Assembly (NCBI GenBank): GCA_016219425.1
Contig: JACRNB010000015.1
Span: 1 to 64,000, forward strand
Reading direction: 5' to 3'
Origin: Betaproteobacteria bacterium
GTDB taxonomy: Bacteria; Pseudomonadota; Gammaproteobacteria; Burkholderiales; Thiobacillaceae
DNA: 64,000 bases
Positions 49,497-58,870 of this stretch are shown piece after piece (position 1 is the first letter of the stretch; the number at the start of each line of letters is the position of its first letter). The notes beneath the pieces are model-generated. The model made no database searches, had not been told where the DNA came from, and worked only from the letters and a program-made list of their open reading frames with translations. The position numbers and the translations under genes were made by a program.

Positions 49497-52292
49497 TCAG
49501 TTGGGCGCGATTTGCCGCACGCGGCGGAAGGCTTCGGCGACGCATTCCCGCAACTGGGCGTCATCCCAGGGCTTGGCGACGAACCGGAACACCTCGCCGG
49601 TGTTGATGGCCTCCGCCATGGTCTGGGGATCGGGGTGGCCGGTGAGCAGGATGCGCACTGTGTCCGGGTAAAGCGCGCGGGCGCGGCGCAGGAACTCCAC
49701 CCCCTCCATGTCCGGCATGCGCTGGTCGGAGACGATGACGCCGACGCGGTTGCAGGCCAGCAGGTCGAACGCCTCGCGGGTGTCGTGGGCGAGCAGCAAG
49801 GGGTAACCGTCGCGTTTGAACGCGCGCGCCAGGGCATGCAGCACGTTGGTCTCGTCATCCAGCAGCAGGAGCGCCGGGCTGCCCGCGGCCTGCGCGCTCC
49901 ATTCGCTGCGCCGGGGCTCGCGCAGCATGCGCTCCATGTCCTGCGCCGTGGCGGGCCGGCTGAAGTGGTAGCCCTGCATCTCGTCGCAGTGGCGCGAGGC
50001 GAGGAATTCGCGTTGCGCTGCGGTCTCCACCCCTTCCGCGACCACCGTGCGGCTGAGGCTGTGGGACATGGTGATGATGGCCTCGGAAATGGCCGCGTCG
50101 TCCGGGTCCGTGGTGATGTTCTGCACGAAGGAGAGGTCGATCTTGATGCGGTCGATGGGGAAGCGCTTGAGATAGTTGAGGGAGGAATAGCCGGTGCCGA
50201 AGTCGTCGATGGCGATATGCACGCCCAGCGCCTTGAGGCGATGTAGCACGGCGATGCTCTCCTCCACGTTGTTCATGGCCAGGCCTTCGGTGATCTCCAG
50301 CTCCAGGTAGGCGGCGGGCAGGCCGGTCTCGGCCAGGGTTGCGGCCACCCTCTGCACCAGGTCTTTCTGGCGGAACTGGCGCGGCGACAGATTGACCGCA
50401 ACCGGCGCCATCTCCAGCCCGGCATCGAGCCAGGCCTTGGCCTGGGCGCAGGCGGTGGCGAGCACCCAGAGTCCGAGAGGAAGGATGAGGCCGGTCTCTT
50501 CGGCCAGCGGGATGAACTCCGCCGGCAGCAGCAGGCCGCGGCGCGGATGGCGCCAGCGCAGCAGCGCCTCCATGCCGTTGATGCGACCGCTGCGCAGGTT
50601 CGCCTGGGGCTGGTAATAGAGTTCGAATTGCCCCGCCTCCAGGGCTTGGCGCAGGTCGTTTTCCACCTCCAGGCGCGCCACCGCCTGGGTGGTGAGATCC
50701 TCGGTATAGAACTGGTAGTTGTCGCGTCCCTGTTCCTTGACGCGATACAGGGCGCTGTCCGCATTCTTGAACAGGGTGATGACGTCCGCGCCGTCGTCGG
50801 GGTAGAGGCTGATGCCGATGCTGCCGGAGATGAACACCTCATGGCCGTGCAGGACGATCTTTTCCGACAACGCGCCGAGGATCTTGCGCGCCACCACGCC
50901 GACCGCGCCGGCGTCGTGCACCTCCTCCAGCAGCACGGTGAATTCGTCGCCGCCCAGGCGGCTGACCGTGTCCTGCGCGCGCACACAGGCCGAGATGCGC
51001 TGGGCCACCTGTTGCAGCAGCAGGTCGCCGGCGGGGTGGCCGAGGGTGTCGTTGACGTTCTTGAAACGGTCCAGGTCGATGAACAGCACGGCCACCTTGC
51101 GGCTGTGCCGGCTCGCCTGGGACAGGGCATGCCCGGCGCGGGCGTCCAGCAACAGGCGGTTGGGCAGGCCGGTCAGCGGATCGTGGTGCGCCAACTGATC
51201 CAGCCGGGCCTCGGACTCCTTGAGGGCGGTGATGTCGGAGAACATCTCCGCGTAGTGGCTCACCCGGCCCGACTCATCGCGGATGGCGTTGATGCTGACC
51301 CAGGCGGGGAACTCCTTACCGTCCTTGCGCCGGTTCCAGACCTCGCCCTGCCAGTGCCCGCAGCGCTCGATCTCCTGCGCCATGTCCTGCTCGAACTCCG
51401 CATCGTGCCGTTCGGCGCGCAACGACCGGGGCGTGCGACCGAGAAATTCCTCGCGCGCGTAGCCGGTGATGCGGGTGAAGGCGGGGTTGACCGCCAGCAC
51501 GCGCTGTTCGGCGTCGCAGATCACGATCCCTTCCTGGGTGTTCTCGCACACCGTCGCGGCCTGGCGCAGTTCGGCATTGGAGTCGGCCAGGGCGGCGGCG
51601 TAGCGGGTCAGCGCCGCCTCCACGCGGCGGATCACCCAGAACATGAGCCCGCCCAGCGCCAGGAACGCCAGGCCGATGACGGCCATCTGCCGGGCGGCCA
51701 TGCGCCAGAAGGCCTGCTCGATGTCGTCCAGGTATTCGCCCGAACCGATGATCCAGCCCCAGGGCGCAAAGCCCTTCACATACGACTCCTTGGGCTCGGC
51801 GCTGGTCTGGCCCGGTTTCGGCCACCAGTAGCGGACAAAGCCGGCGCCCTCGCGCCCGACCACGTCGCGCATCTCGATGAACAGGCGTTTGCCCCGTGCG
51901 TCGCTGAACCCGGTGAGATCCTGGCCGTCCAGTTGCGGTTGCGTGGGGTGCATGACCATGCGGGGGTGCAGGTCGTTGATCCAGAAGTACTCCTGCTCCC
52001 CGTAACGCATGTGGCGGACGGCATCGCTGGCGGCGTGTTGCGCCTGGGCGCGGGTCAGCGTCCCGGCCTGTTCCAGGCCGTGGAAGTGCGCCACGACGCC
52101 ATAGGCGATCTCCACCAGATGGCGCGTCTTTTCCGCCCGGTCGTGGTGCAGGGCATAGCTTTGCGCAATCAGGGAGAGCACGGCGATCAGGACCATGGCG
52201 ACGAGCGCCACGGCGGCGACCAGAGCAAGCCGGGCGCGGACATGGAGGTTCGCATCCGGGTTCTGTCCTGCCTTCAGTTTGGCGGCGCTCAT
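49497..52292 (-). CDS. Cache-PAS-GGDEF-EAL-REC c-di-GMP protein
   Basis: A 931-residue inner-membrane protein. TM1 (about 18-40), a single Cache_2 periplasmic domain (about 45-205; GEQEYFWINDLHPRMVMHP, GWIIGSGEYLDDI), TM2 (about 212-232), PAS (about 245-365), GGDEF intact at 447-451, EAL intact at 575-577, and a C-terminal receiver domain (about 815-925) with the phosphoacceptor Asp at 856 in VSDQRMPD. A receiver at the C-terminus behind EAL is rare; most sit at the N-terminus. It may let a cognate histidine kinase tune c-di-GMP turnover. No kinase is nearby. Confidence 0.9.
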   Translation of the reverse strand: MSAAKLKAGQNPDANLHVRARLALVAAVALVAMVLIAVLSLIAQSYALHHDRAEKTRHLVEIAYGVVAHFHGLEQAGTLTRAQAQHAASDAVRHMRYGEQEYFWINDLHPRMVMHPTQPQLDGQDLTGFSDARGKRLFIEMRDVVGREGAGFVRYWWPKPGQTSAEPKESYVKGFAPWGWIIGSGEYLDDIEQAFWRMAARQMAVIGLAFLALGGLMFWVIRRVEAALTRYAAALADSNAELRQAATVCENTQEGIVICDAEQRVLAVNPAFTRITGYAREEFLGRTPRSLRAERHDAEFEQDMAQEIERCGHWQGEVWNRRKDGKEFPAWVSINAIRDESGRVSHYAEMFSDITALKESEARLDQLAHHDPLTGLPNRLLLDARAGHALSQASRHSRKVAVLFIDLDRFKNVNDTLGHPAGDLLLQQVAQRISACVRAQDTVSRLGGDEFTVLLEEVHDAGAVGVVARKILGALSEKIVLHGHEVFISGSIGISLYPDDGADVITLFKNADSALYRVKEQGRDNYQFYTEDLTTQAVARLEVENDLRQALEAGQFELYYQPQANLRSGRINGMEALLRWRHPRRGLLLPAEFIPLAEETGLILPLGLWVLATACAQAKAWLDAGLEMAPVAVNLSPRQFRQKDLVQRVAATLAETGLPAAYLELEITEGLAMNNVEESIAVLHRLKALGVHIAIDDFGTGYSSLNYLKRFPIDRIKIDLSFVQNITTDPDDAAISEAIITMSHSLSRTVVAEGVETAAQREFLASRHCDEMQGYHFSRPATAQDMERMLREPRRSEWSAQAAGSPALLLLDDETNVLHALARAFKRDGYPLLLAHDTREAFDLLACNRVGVIVSDQRMPDMEGVEFLRRARALYPDTVRILLTGHPDPQTMAEAINTGEVFRFVAKPWDDAQLRECVAEAFRRVRQIAPN

Positions 52293-52383
52293 TGCTCAAA
52301 CCTCTTTCGCCTGGGAACGACCGCATCGACGATGGGCGTTCTGGAACGATGCGGTTCGCTTTGCTCACCACATCCTACGCGTC

Positions 52384-53016
52384 CTATCTTTGGCAGCCCC
52401 GCGCCTGATCCGCTTCCACCCCCAGGCGTTCGCGTAACCCTGCCAGGGCCTGGAAAGATTCCTGCATCGCCGCCAACGGGGTCTGCCCTTGCAGGGATGG
52501 GCAGGGGCGGCGCAGCCAGTCGCATTTGAGCTTCGCATCCGCGCCGAAGCGCAGGCGCAGGGCCTTGTTGATGGCGAGCAGATGAGTGGCGCGGGCGAGC
52601 AGGGTGGCGTCGTCGCGCAGGGCCTGGCCGTCCTGGAGGCGGTCCAGGGCGCGCGGGTCCAAATCCAGCAGGGCGGCCTGTTCTTCCACGCCCAGATCCC
52701 AGGCGGTGAACAGTCGCAGCAAGGCATAGGTCTCGGCGGCGCGCACGGATTCGGCGTGGGTGTCAAAGCCTTCCAGCGCGGTGAAGCTGGCGGCGCGCAA
52801 CGCGTAGCCCTCGCGCCGACGGCGGTGGCGCAAGCGGTTCAGGGCGGCCACGCCGTCCTCGTAGCTGTCCATGATCTGCTGCCGCACCCGGCTGGCGCGG
52901 CGGTCGCGCTCGCCCGTGGTCGTGACCAGCACCCAGCCGCCGAACAGGTCGGGCATCAGCATGGCGCTACGGTAGTGGCCGGTGGATTCCCAGTGCAGGG
53001 TGAGGGGCTCGTTCAT
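52384..53016 (-). CDS. WGR-like plus Xre/MbcA/ParS-like protein
   Basis: A 210-residue protein. Residues about 1-75 resemble a WGR domain (YRSAMLMPDLFGGWVLV ... RRREGY), though the WGR triplet itself reads TGE. The C-terminal part (about 95-205; LLDLDPRALDRLQDG, then DWLRRPCPSLQGQTPLAAM) resembles MbcA/ParS/Xre antitoxins with their toxin-binding helix pair. No RES-domain toxin adjoins it. It lies 21 bases after pyrC' on the same strand. Confidence 0.65.
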   Translation of the reverse strand: MNEPLTLHWESTGHYRSAMLMPDLFGGWVLVTTTGERDRRASRVRQQIMDSYEDGVAALNRLRHRRRREGYALRAASFTALEGFDTHAESVRAAETYALLRLFTAWDLGVEEQAALLDLDPRALDRLQDGQALRDDATLLARATHLLAINKALRLRFGADAKLKCDWLRRPCPSLQGQTPLAAMQESFQALAGLRERLGVEADQARGCQR

Positions 53017-53037
53017 GTTCTGAATATAGGCGGGTGA

Positions 53038-54315
53038 TCAGGCGCGGCGATAGTCCAGATGCCCGTCGATCAGGGTGTAACGCACCCGGCCTTGCAGCTC
53101 TCGTCCCAGGTAGGGGCTGTTCTTGCCCAGGCTGGCGAGGCTGTCGGGGCGCACGGTCCAGGCCTCGTCCGGGTCGAACAGGCACAGGTCGGCAGGGCCG
53201 CCGACGCGGATTGCACCGCCGGGCACGCCCATGATGGCGGCGGGACGGTGGGTGAGGTAGCCCAGGGCCTGGGCCAGGGGCAGTCCGGTTTCGCGCGCCC
53301 ATTTCAGGGTGAGGGGCAGCAGCAGTTCCACCCCGGTGGCGCCGGCCTCGGATTCCTGGAACGGCAGTTCCTTGGCGTCTTCGTCCACCGGGGCGTGGTC
53401 GGAACAGATGGCGTCGATGGTCCCGTCCGCCAGGCCCTGACGCAGGGCGTCGCGGTCGCGCTGGCTGCGCAGGGGGGGGATCAGGTGGCAGTGGGCGTTG
53501 AAGTCGGCGGCGTCCATCTCGGAGAGGTGGACGTGGTGGATGCCCACGTCGCAGGTGATGGGCAGGCCGTCGCGCTTGGCGGCGCGCACCATCTCCACCC
53601 CGGCGCGGCTGGACAGGCGCGCCAGATGCACCCGCGCGCCGGTCTCCCGCACCAGCAGGAGGATGGTGGAGAGCGCCACGGTCTCCGCCGGGACCGGGAT
53701 GGCGGGCAGCCCCAGGCGCGCGGCCACCACGCCGTCATGCACCACGCCGTGACGGCCCAGGTGGGGGTCTTGCGGGCGCAGCCATACCGGCAGGTCGAAG
53801 GTCTTGGCGTACTCCAGGGCGCGCAGCAGAACCTCGGCGTTCTCCATGTAGGCGTCGGCCTGGCTGAAGGCGATGCAGCCGGCCTCGTTGAGTTCCGCCA
53901 TCTCGGTGATGCGCTCGCCCTTGAGCTTCCAGGTGAGCGCGCCGATGGGGTAGACGCGCGGCCCCGGCATGTTGCGGGCGCGGAACTTGAGCATCTCCAC
54001 CAGGCCGGGTTCGTCCAGGGGCGGGTCGGTGTCGGGCGGGCAGGCCAGGGAGGTGACGCCGCCCGCGGCGCTGGCGTGCATCTCGGTTTCCAGGGTGGCC
54101 ATGTGTTCGCCGCCGGGTTCGCGCAGGCGCACCGCCAGGTCCACCAGGCCGGGGCTGATCACCAGACCGCTGGCGTCGAGGTGCTGGTTGGCGTGGAAGT
54201 CGGCGGGCGCTGCGCCCAGGCCGACGATGTGGCTGGCCGCGACGTAGATGTCCGTCACCTGATCCAGCCCGCTGGCGGGGTCGATGACGCGACCGTTTTT
54301 GATGTGGATCTTCAT
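53038..54315 (-). CDS. pyrC': dihydroorotase-like protein PyrC' (metal site lost)
   Basis: A 425-residue amidohydrolase-fold protein. Active type I dihydroorotases have DxHxHxREPG; here it is DLAVRLREPG, with both His ligands lost. SDHAP remains. In Pseudomonas a comparable PyrC' has no activity but is needed to assemble aspartate carbamoyltransferase with PyrB. The same role is likely, since a complete pyrC is at 57341. It is separated from pyrB by two small genes. Confidence 0.9.
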   Translation of the reverse strand: MKIHIKNGRVIDPASGLDQVTDIYVAASHIVGLGAAPADFHANQHLDASGLVISPGLVDLAVRLREPGGEHMATLETEMHASAAGGVTSLACPPDTDPPLDEPGLVEMLKFRARNMPGPRVYPIGALTWKLKGERITEMAELNEAGCIAFSQADAYMENAEVLLRALEYAKTFDLPVWLRPQDPHLGRHGVVHDGVVAARLGLPAIPVPAETVALSTILLLVRETGARVHLARLSSRAGVEMVRAAKRDGLPITCDVGIHHVHLSEMDAADFNAHCHLIPPLRSQRDRDALRQGLADGTIDAICSDHAPVDEDAKELPFQESEAGATGVELLLPLTLKWARETGLPLAQALGYLTHRPAAIMGVPGGAIRVGGPADLCLFDPDEAWTVRPDSLASLGKNSPYLGRELQGRVRYTLIDGHLDYRRA

Positions 54316-54323
54316 GGGCGGAC

Positions 54324-54527
54324 TCAGTGCGGCAAGGCGTATTCGATCTCGACGCTATGGGGTTTTTCCACGCGCTGCGAGGCGTTGAGGATTTCCATCC
54401 CGACCAGGTTGCCGATCTTGTCGTAGTCGAGGATGACGCCGGGTTTGTCTTCGTCGCTTTCCTGAATGGCGGCGGCGTTGAACAGGATGCGCAGGATGTC
54501 GGTTTCCGGGTCGTAGATGACTTTCAT
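54324..54527 (-). CDS. DUF2283 protein
   Basis: A 67-residue protein: [16 protein letters not shown] ... GVILDYDKIGNLVGMEIL is typical DUF2283. The family is often paired with a DUF4258 gene, as here with an ATGA overlap, in a toxin-antitoxin-like arrangement; function unproven. AT-richer than its neighbours. Confidence 0.88.
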   Translation of the reverse strand: MKVIYDPETDILRILFNAAAIQESDEDKPGVILDYDKIGNLVGMEILNASQRVEKPHSVEIEYALPH

Positions 54528-54781
54528 GATGTCCTCCAGTACTTCTCGATGCGGCTGGTTCGGTAGACCGTGACTACGGTCAGGGGATCACGTTCGGCGA
54601 CGATGGCGCGCAGGAGATACGTCGCCCCATCGGGAAACGCAACACGCGACTGGTAGGCCGCCAGTCCACGCAGTTCCGGGACGATCTGTTCCGGACTGGT
54701 CATGACCTGTTCGAGCAACGCGAAGGGAATTTCCCTGCGCTGCAATTCAGTTTCCGCATGAGCGGAAAGAACCCAATTCAT
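54524..54781 (-). CDS. DUF4258 protein
   Basis: An 85-residue protein: [26 protein letters not shown] ... [14 protein letters not shown]. The DUF4258 fold is RelE-like in outline, and the family is a candidate toxin partner of DUF2283. Its ATG overlaps the pyrB stop by four bases, so the pair is wired into the pyr operon. The long open frame through pyrB is a shadow. Confidence 0.85.
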   Translation of the reverse strand: MNWVLSAHAETELQRREIPFALLEQVMTSPEQIVPELRGLAAYQSRVAFPDGATYLLRAIVAERDPLTVVTVYRTSRIEKYWRTS

Positions 54782-55725
54782 TGCCCCCCCGCCAACATGC
54801 TCATCACCGCCATGCGCACCGCAATGCCGAACGTGACCTGCGGCAGGATCACCGCCTGCACCCCGTCGGCCACGGCGGAGTCGATCTCCACGCCGCGGTT
54901 CATGGGGCCGGGGTGGAGCACGATGGCGTCGGGTTTGGCGAACTTCAGTTTTTCCGGCGTCAGGCCCCAGCGCTTGTAGTACTCGCCCGCGCTGGGCAGG
55001 CGCGCGCCCTGCATGCGCTCGTTTTGCAGGCGCAGCATGAGCACCGCGTCCACGTCGCGCAGGCCTTCTTCCATCTTGTGGAAGACGTGCACCCCCATGC
55101 TTTCCACGTCGCGCGGCAGCAGGGTCTTGGGGGCCACCACGCGCACCTCGGGGCAGCCCAGGGTGGTGAGGGCGTGGATCTGCGAGCGCGCCACGCGCGA
55201 GTGCAGTACGTCCCCCACCACGGCCACGCGCAGGGTGTGGAAACCGCCCTTGAAGCGGCGCAGGGTGAACATGTCGAGCAGGCCCTGGGTGGGGTGGGCG
55301 GCGCGCCCGTCGCCGGCGTTGACCACGCGGATGTGGGGCGCGACGTGGCGCGCAATCAGGTGCGCGGCCCCGGCGGCGGAGTGGCGCACCACGAACATGT
55401 CCGCCTGCATGGCCGAGAGGTTGGCCACGGTGTCCAGCAGGGTCTCGCCTTTGCTCTGCGATGAGGTGCCGATGTTGAGATTGACCACGTCGGCGGAGAG
55501 CCGCTTGGCGGCGATCTCGAAGGTGGTGCGGGTGCGCGTGGAGTTCTCGAAGAAGACGTTGAAGATGGCCTTGCCGCGCAGCAGGGGCACTTTCTTCACT
55601 TCCTTGTCGCCCACGGTGAGGAAGGATTCGGCGGTGTCCAGGATCTGGGTGAGGATGCGCGCGGGCAGGCCGTCCAGGGTGAGCAGGTGCTTGAGGCGTC
55701 CGTCTTCGGTGAGTTGTTCGTTCAT
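54778..55725 (-). CDS. pyrB: aspartate carbamoyltransferase catalytic subunit
   Basis: A 315-residue enzyme with [11 protein letters not shown] as carbamoyl-phosphate loop, [12 protein letters not shown] (HxxxG-like), [16 protein letters not shown] at the end, and [10 protein letters not shown]. It makes carbamoyl-aspartate in pyrimidine synthesis. No pyrI is present; PyrC' probably forms the complex. ATGA overlap with pyrR. Confidence 0.95.
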   Translation of the reverse strand: MNEQLTEDGRLKHLLTLDGLPARILTQILDTAESFLTVGDKEVKKVPLLRGKAIFNVFFENSTRTRTTFEIAAKRLSADVVNLNIGTSSQSKGETLLDTVANLSAMQADMFVVRHSAAGAAHLIARHVAPHIRVVNAGDGRAAHPTQGLLDMFTLRRFKGGFHTLRVAVVGDVLHSRVARSQIHALTTLGCPEVRVVAPKTLLPRDVESMGVHVFHKMEEGLRDVDAVLMLRLQNERMQGARLPSAGEYYKRWGLTPEKLKFAKPDAIVLHPGPMNRGVEIDSAVADGVQAVILPQVTFGIAVRMAVMSMLAGGQ

Positions 55726-56234
55726 GGCTTCTCCGTCGCCTCAAGGGTCAGGCGTCCCGTCTCGTCGCGCAGCAGGTCGATGCGGCTGACCTGGGGCTGG
55801 TCCAGACGGATGCCGGTGAAATCCACGCACAGGGGCAGTTCGCGCCCGCCCCGGTCCACCAGCACGGCGAGGCGGATGCTGGCCGGGCGGCCATAGTCGA
55901 ACAGCAGGTTGATGGCGGCGCGCACGCTGCGCCCGGTGTTGAGCACGTCGTCGATCAGCAGGATGTCGCGTCCTTCCACCTCGAACGGGATGCGCGACGG
56001 CTTCACGTCGCCGTGCAGGCCGCGCTGGGCGTAGTCGTCGCGGTAGAACGAGGTGTCGATGACGCCGCTGGGGACGGCCTGGAGGCCCAGGCGCTGCACC
56101 AGGGCCTCCATGACCCAGACGCCGCCGGTGTGCATGCCCACCAGGGCCAGGTTGGGGGGGGATTCCGGTCCCAGCACGGGGGCGAGTTGTTCGACCAGAC
56201 GGTCGATGAGCTGTTCAGGCGTGGGCAGGTTCAT
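55722..56234 (-). CDS. pyrR: bifunctional pyr operon regulator / uracil phosphoribosyltransferase
   Basis: A 170-residue PRTase-fold protein. The PRPP loop is [17 protein letters not shown], with [13 protein letters not shown] and [10 protein letters not shown]. PyrR regulates by RNA binding in Gram-positives; in proteobacteria its role is mainly enzymatic or unclear. It overlaps ruvX by 20 bases. Confidence 0.93.
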   Translation of the reverse strand: MNLPTPEQLIDRLVEQLAPVLGPESPPNLALVGMHTGGVWVMEALVQRLGLQAVPSGVIDTSFYRDDYAQRGLHGDVKPSRIPFEVEGRDILLIDDVLNTGRSVRAAINLLFDYGRPASIRLAVLVDRGGRELPLCVDFTGIRLDQPQVSRIDLLRDETGRLTLEATEKP

Positions 56235-56655
56235 GGCGATGGGCTTGGTCGAGAAAGTCCTGAAGGATCTGCTGCGCGGCGAGGGCGTCGTCCAGGCCCT
56301 TGCGCGCGCGGCCTTTGACGCCGGCCTCGCGCAGGCGCAGGTCGGCGTCGAAAGAGGTGAGGCGTTCGTCCACCAGATGCACGGGGAGACGGAAGCGGCC
56401 CTGCAACTGGTTGGCGAAGCGGCGCGCGCGGCGGGTCAGGTCATGTTCCTCGCCGTCCATCGAGAGGGGCAGACCCACCACCAGTTCCACGGGCCGCCAT
56501 TCCTCGATCAGGGCGGCGATGCGGGCGAAACGGGCGTCGTTGGCCTCGGCGTCGATCACTTCCTGCGGATGCGCCATCTTCGATTCCCATTCCCCGGTCG
56601 CCACGCCGATGCGGCGCAGGCCGAAGTCGAAGGCGAGCAGGGCGCCCTGGTTCAT
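56215..56655 (-). CDS. ruvX: Holliday-junction resolvase-like protein / rRNA processing nuclease
   Basis: A 146-residue YqgF-fold protein: [16 protein letters not shown] (first acidic strand), [25 protein letters not shown] and [17 protein letters not shown] complete the active site. In E. coli it processes the 5' end of 16S rRNA. It lies seven bases after algH. Confidence 0.93.
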   Translation of the reverse strand: MNQGALLAFDFGLRRIGVATGEWESKMAHPQEVIDAEANDARFARIAALIEEWRPVELVVGLPLSMDGEEHDLTRRARRFANQLQGRFRLPVHLVDERLTSFDADLRLREAGVKGRARKGLDDALAAQQILQDFLDQAHRHEPAHA

Positions 56656-56662
56656 CTCGGGT

Positions 56663-57223
56663 TCATGCGTGCCCGGCTTCCTCGGACAGCATGGAAAGAT
56701 CGATGCCGAGCAGGTGCATGGCGGCGGCGAAGCGGTCCTTGGCGGGCAGGGCGAAGATCACCTCCGGGTCGGCTTCCACCGTGAGCCAGGCGTTCTGCTT
56801 GATCTCGTCTTCCAACTGGCCGGGGCCCCAGCCGGCGTAGCCCAGGGTCACCAGCATCTCGGGCGGACCCTTGTGCTGGGAGGCGGCCTCCAGGATGTCC
56901 TTGGACGTGGTCAGCCCCAGGCGGTTGTTCACGACCAGGGTGGAACCCCACTCGCCGATGGGGCGATGCAGCACAAACCCCCGTTCCACCTGCACCGGGC
57001 CGCCGTAGTACACCGGCTGCTGGCGCAGCGCTTCGTCGTCCAGGTCCAGGCCGATCTGGCTGAACAGGGTTTCCAGGTTGATCTCGATGGGGCGATTCAC
57101 CACCACGCCCAGCGCGCCCTGCTCGCCGTGATCGCAGATATAGGCCAACGCGCCTGCGAAATTGGGGTCCAGCATCTTGGGCATGGCGATCAGGAAGTGA
57201 TCGGTGAAATTCGCGTTGTCCAT
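56663..57223 (-). CDS. algH: YqgE/AlgH family protein
   Basis: A 186-residue protein with [48 protein letters not shown] and [16 protein letters not shown], all family hallmarks. Its biochemical role is unknown; AlgH affects alginate control in Pseudomonas. First gene of the pyr operon. The ATG at 57223 begins the conserved start; the frame is open to 58306 by chance. Confidence 0.92.
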   Translation of the reverse strand: MDNANFTDHFLIAMPKMLDPNFAGALAYICDHGEQGALGVVVNRPIEINLETLFSQIGLDLDDEALRQQPVYYGGPVQVERGFVLHRPIGEWGSTLVVNNRLGLTTSKDILEAASQHKGPPEMLVTLGYAGWGPGQLEDEIKQNAWLTVEADPEVIFALPAKDRFAAAMHLLGIDLSMLSEEAGHA

Positions 57224-57340
57224 GAAGGCTCCGAAGTTGGGCGGATTGTACCGCTGCATATCGGCCTCAAAAGCCGCCCGGCGCAGTGGAAAAAGCGGCG
57301 AACCTGAGACAATCCAGCCATTCCCAGCACTGGATGCGCC

Positions 57341-58369
57341 ATGGACCGACTCACCCTGCTCCGCCCCGATGACTGGCACCTGCATGTGCGCGACGGCGCG
57401 ATGCTCGCCGCCGTGCTGCCGGACGCCGCGCGCCGCTTCGCCCGCGCCATCATCATGCCCAACCTCAAGCCGCCCGCCCGCACCGTGGCGGAGGTCGCGG
57501 CCTACCGCGCGCGCATCCTCGCCGCCGTGCCGGCGGGGCTGCGTTTCGAGCCGCTGATGACCCTCTACCTCACCGACAACACCGCGCCGGAGGAGATCTT
57601 TCGCGCCAGGGACAGCGGTTTCGTGCATGCCGTGAAGTACTACCCGGCGGGGGCCACGACCCATTCGGATTCGGGGGTGACGGACATCCGCCGCGTGGAT
57701 GCGGTGCTGGAGGCCATGCAGGAGGCGGGTCTGCCCCTGTTGCTGCACGGCGAGGTGACCGACCCGGCGGTGGACGTGTTCGACCGCGAGGCGGTGTTCA
57801 TCGACCGCATCCTCACGCCCCTGCTCGCGCGCCTGCCGCGCCTCAAGGTGGTGCTGGAGCACATCACCACGCGCCAGGCTGCGGAGTTCGTTGCCGCCGC
57901 CCCCGCCAATGTGGCCGCCACTGTCACCGCGCACCACCTGCTCTACAACCGCAACGCCCTGTTCCAGGGCGGCATCCGGCCCCACTACTACTGCCTGCCC
58001 ATCCTCAAGCGCGAGACCCACCGCGAGGCCCTGACGGCGGCGGTCACGAGCGGCAACCCCAAGTTCTTCCTGGGCACCGACAGCGCGCCCCATGCGAAGG
58101 AGGCCAAGGAATGCGCCTGCGGCTGCGCCGGCATCTACACCGCGCACGCCGCCATCGAGCTGTACGCCGAGGCGTTCGACGCGGCGGGCGCGCTGGACCG
58201 GCTGGAAGGTTTCGCCAGCCGGCACGGGCCGGATTTCTACGGCCTGCCGCGCAACGCGGAGACCATCACCCTGGTGCGGGAAACCCACGAGGTGGCCGCT
58301 GATCATGCCTCCGGCGTGGTCCCCCTGCGCGCGGGCGAGACGCTGGCCTGGCGGCTGCTCTCCGTGTAG
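57341..58369 (+). CDS. pyrC: dihydroorotase (active)
   Basis: A 342-residue E. coli-type dihydroorotase: [10 protein letters not shown] gives the His pair, VKYYPAG holds the carboxylated Lys, LLLHGEV and LEHIT bind metal, and LGTDSAPH gives the catalytic Asp. It closes carbamoyl-aspartate to dihydroorotate. It is divergent from algH across 117 bases. Its TAG stop is formed by the first bases of a REP element. Confidence 0.95.
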   Translation: MDRLTLLRPDDWHLHVRDGAMLAAVLPDAARRFARAIIMPNLKPPARTVAEVAAYRARILAAVPAGLRFEPLMTLYLTDNTAPEEIFRARDSGFVHAVKYYPAGATTHSDSGVTDIRRVDAVLEAMQEAGLPLLLHGEVTDPAVDVFDREAVFIDRILTPLLARLPRLKVVLEHITTRQAAEFVAAAPANVAATVTAHHLLYNRNALFQGGIRPHYYCLPILKRETHREALTAAVTSGNPKFFLGTDSAPHAKEAKECACGCAGIYTAHAAIELYAEAFDAAGALDRLEGFASRHGPDFYGLPRNAETITLVRETHEVAADHASGVVPLRAGETLAWRLLSV

Positions 58370-58391
58370 GAGCCCGGCTGCGCCGGGCGAT
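58366..58391. repeat. single GTAGGAGCCCGGC element
   Basis: One arm (GTAGGAGCCCGGCTGCGCCG) of the family seen at 1-340. Its TAG is the pyrC stop codon. Nothing else is seen before the hemerythrin gene. Confidence 0.8.
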
Positions 58392-58424
58392 GAAGGCGGC
58401 GCGGGCGCATCGCCTACCCCCAGA

Positions 58425-58832
58425 CTATTTCACGCCGTGGGATTTCAGGAACGGGGCGTAGGCCTTGTCCGACTTGAGGATGTGGTAGAGCAGCCAGTGC
58501 TTGAGGAAATCCAGCACCTCCTGGCCCAGCAGTTCGCCTGATTCGTGCCGCTGTTTCCATTCGCGGGCGGCGATGGCGAAATTGACGTGCTCCTTGTGGT
58601 GCGCCTCGCCCAAGGGGTACTGGTAGCGCTCGAACAGGCGTTCTTCGGTGGCGAAGTGGTTGCGCGCGTAGATGACCAGACCGCCGATCAGCACATCCAG
58701 GCGCTCCCGCTTGGGTTCCCCCTTCTGCAATTCCTCGTGCAGCGCGTTGGTGGCTTCCACTAGCCAGCGGTGTTGCCGGTCGATCTCTTCAAAGCCGAGC
58801 TCCAGTTCTTGCGACCATTCCATGAAGGCCAT
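58425..58832 (-). CDS. bacteriohemerythrin
   Basis: A 135-residue four-helix O2-binding protein. The di-iron ligands are visible: IDRQH, then ARNHFATEE, then [10 protein letters not shown], and [12 protein letters not shown]. It binds O2 and may deliver or sense it. An AGGAG RBS precedes the ATG. Converges with pyrC. Confidence 0.92.
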   Translation of the reverse strand: MAFMEWSQELELGFEEIDRQHRWLVEATNALHEELQKGEPKRERLDVLIGGLVIYARNHFATEERLFERYQYPLGEAHHKEHVNFAIAAREWKQRHESGELLGQEVLDFLKHWLLYHILKSDKAYAPFLKSHGVK

Positions 58833-58870
58833 GATGTCTCCTCGTAGTCATTCCGCGGGGGGGTCTTCGC

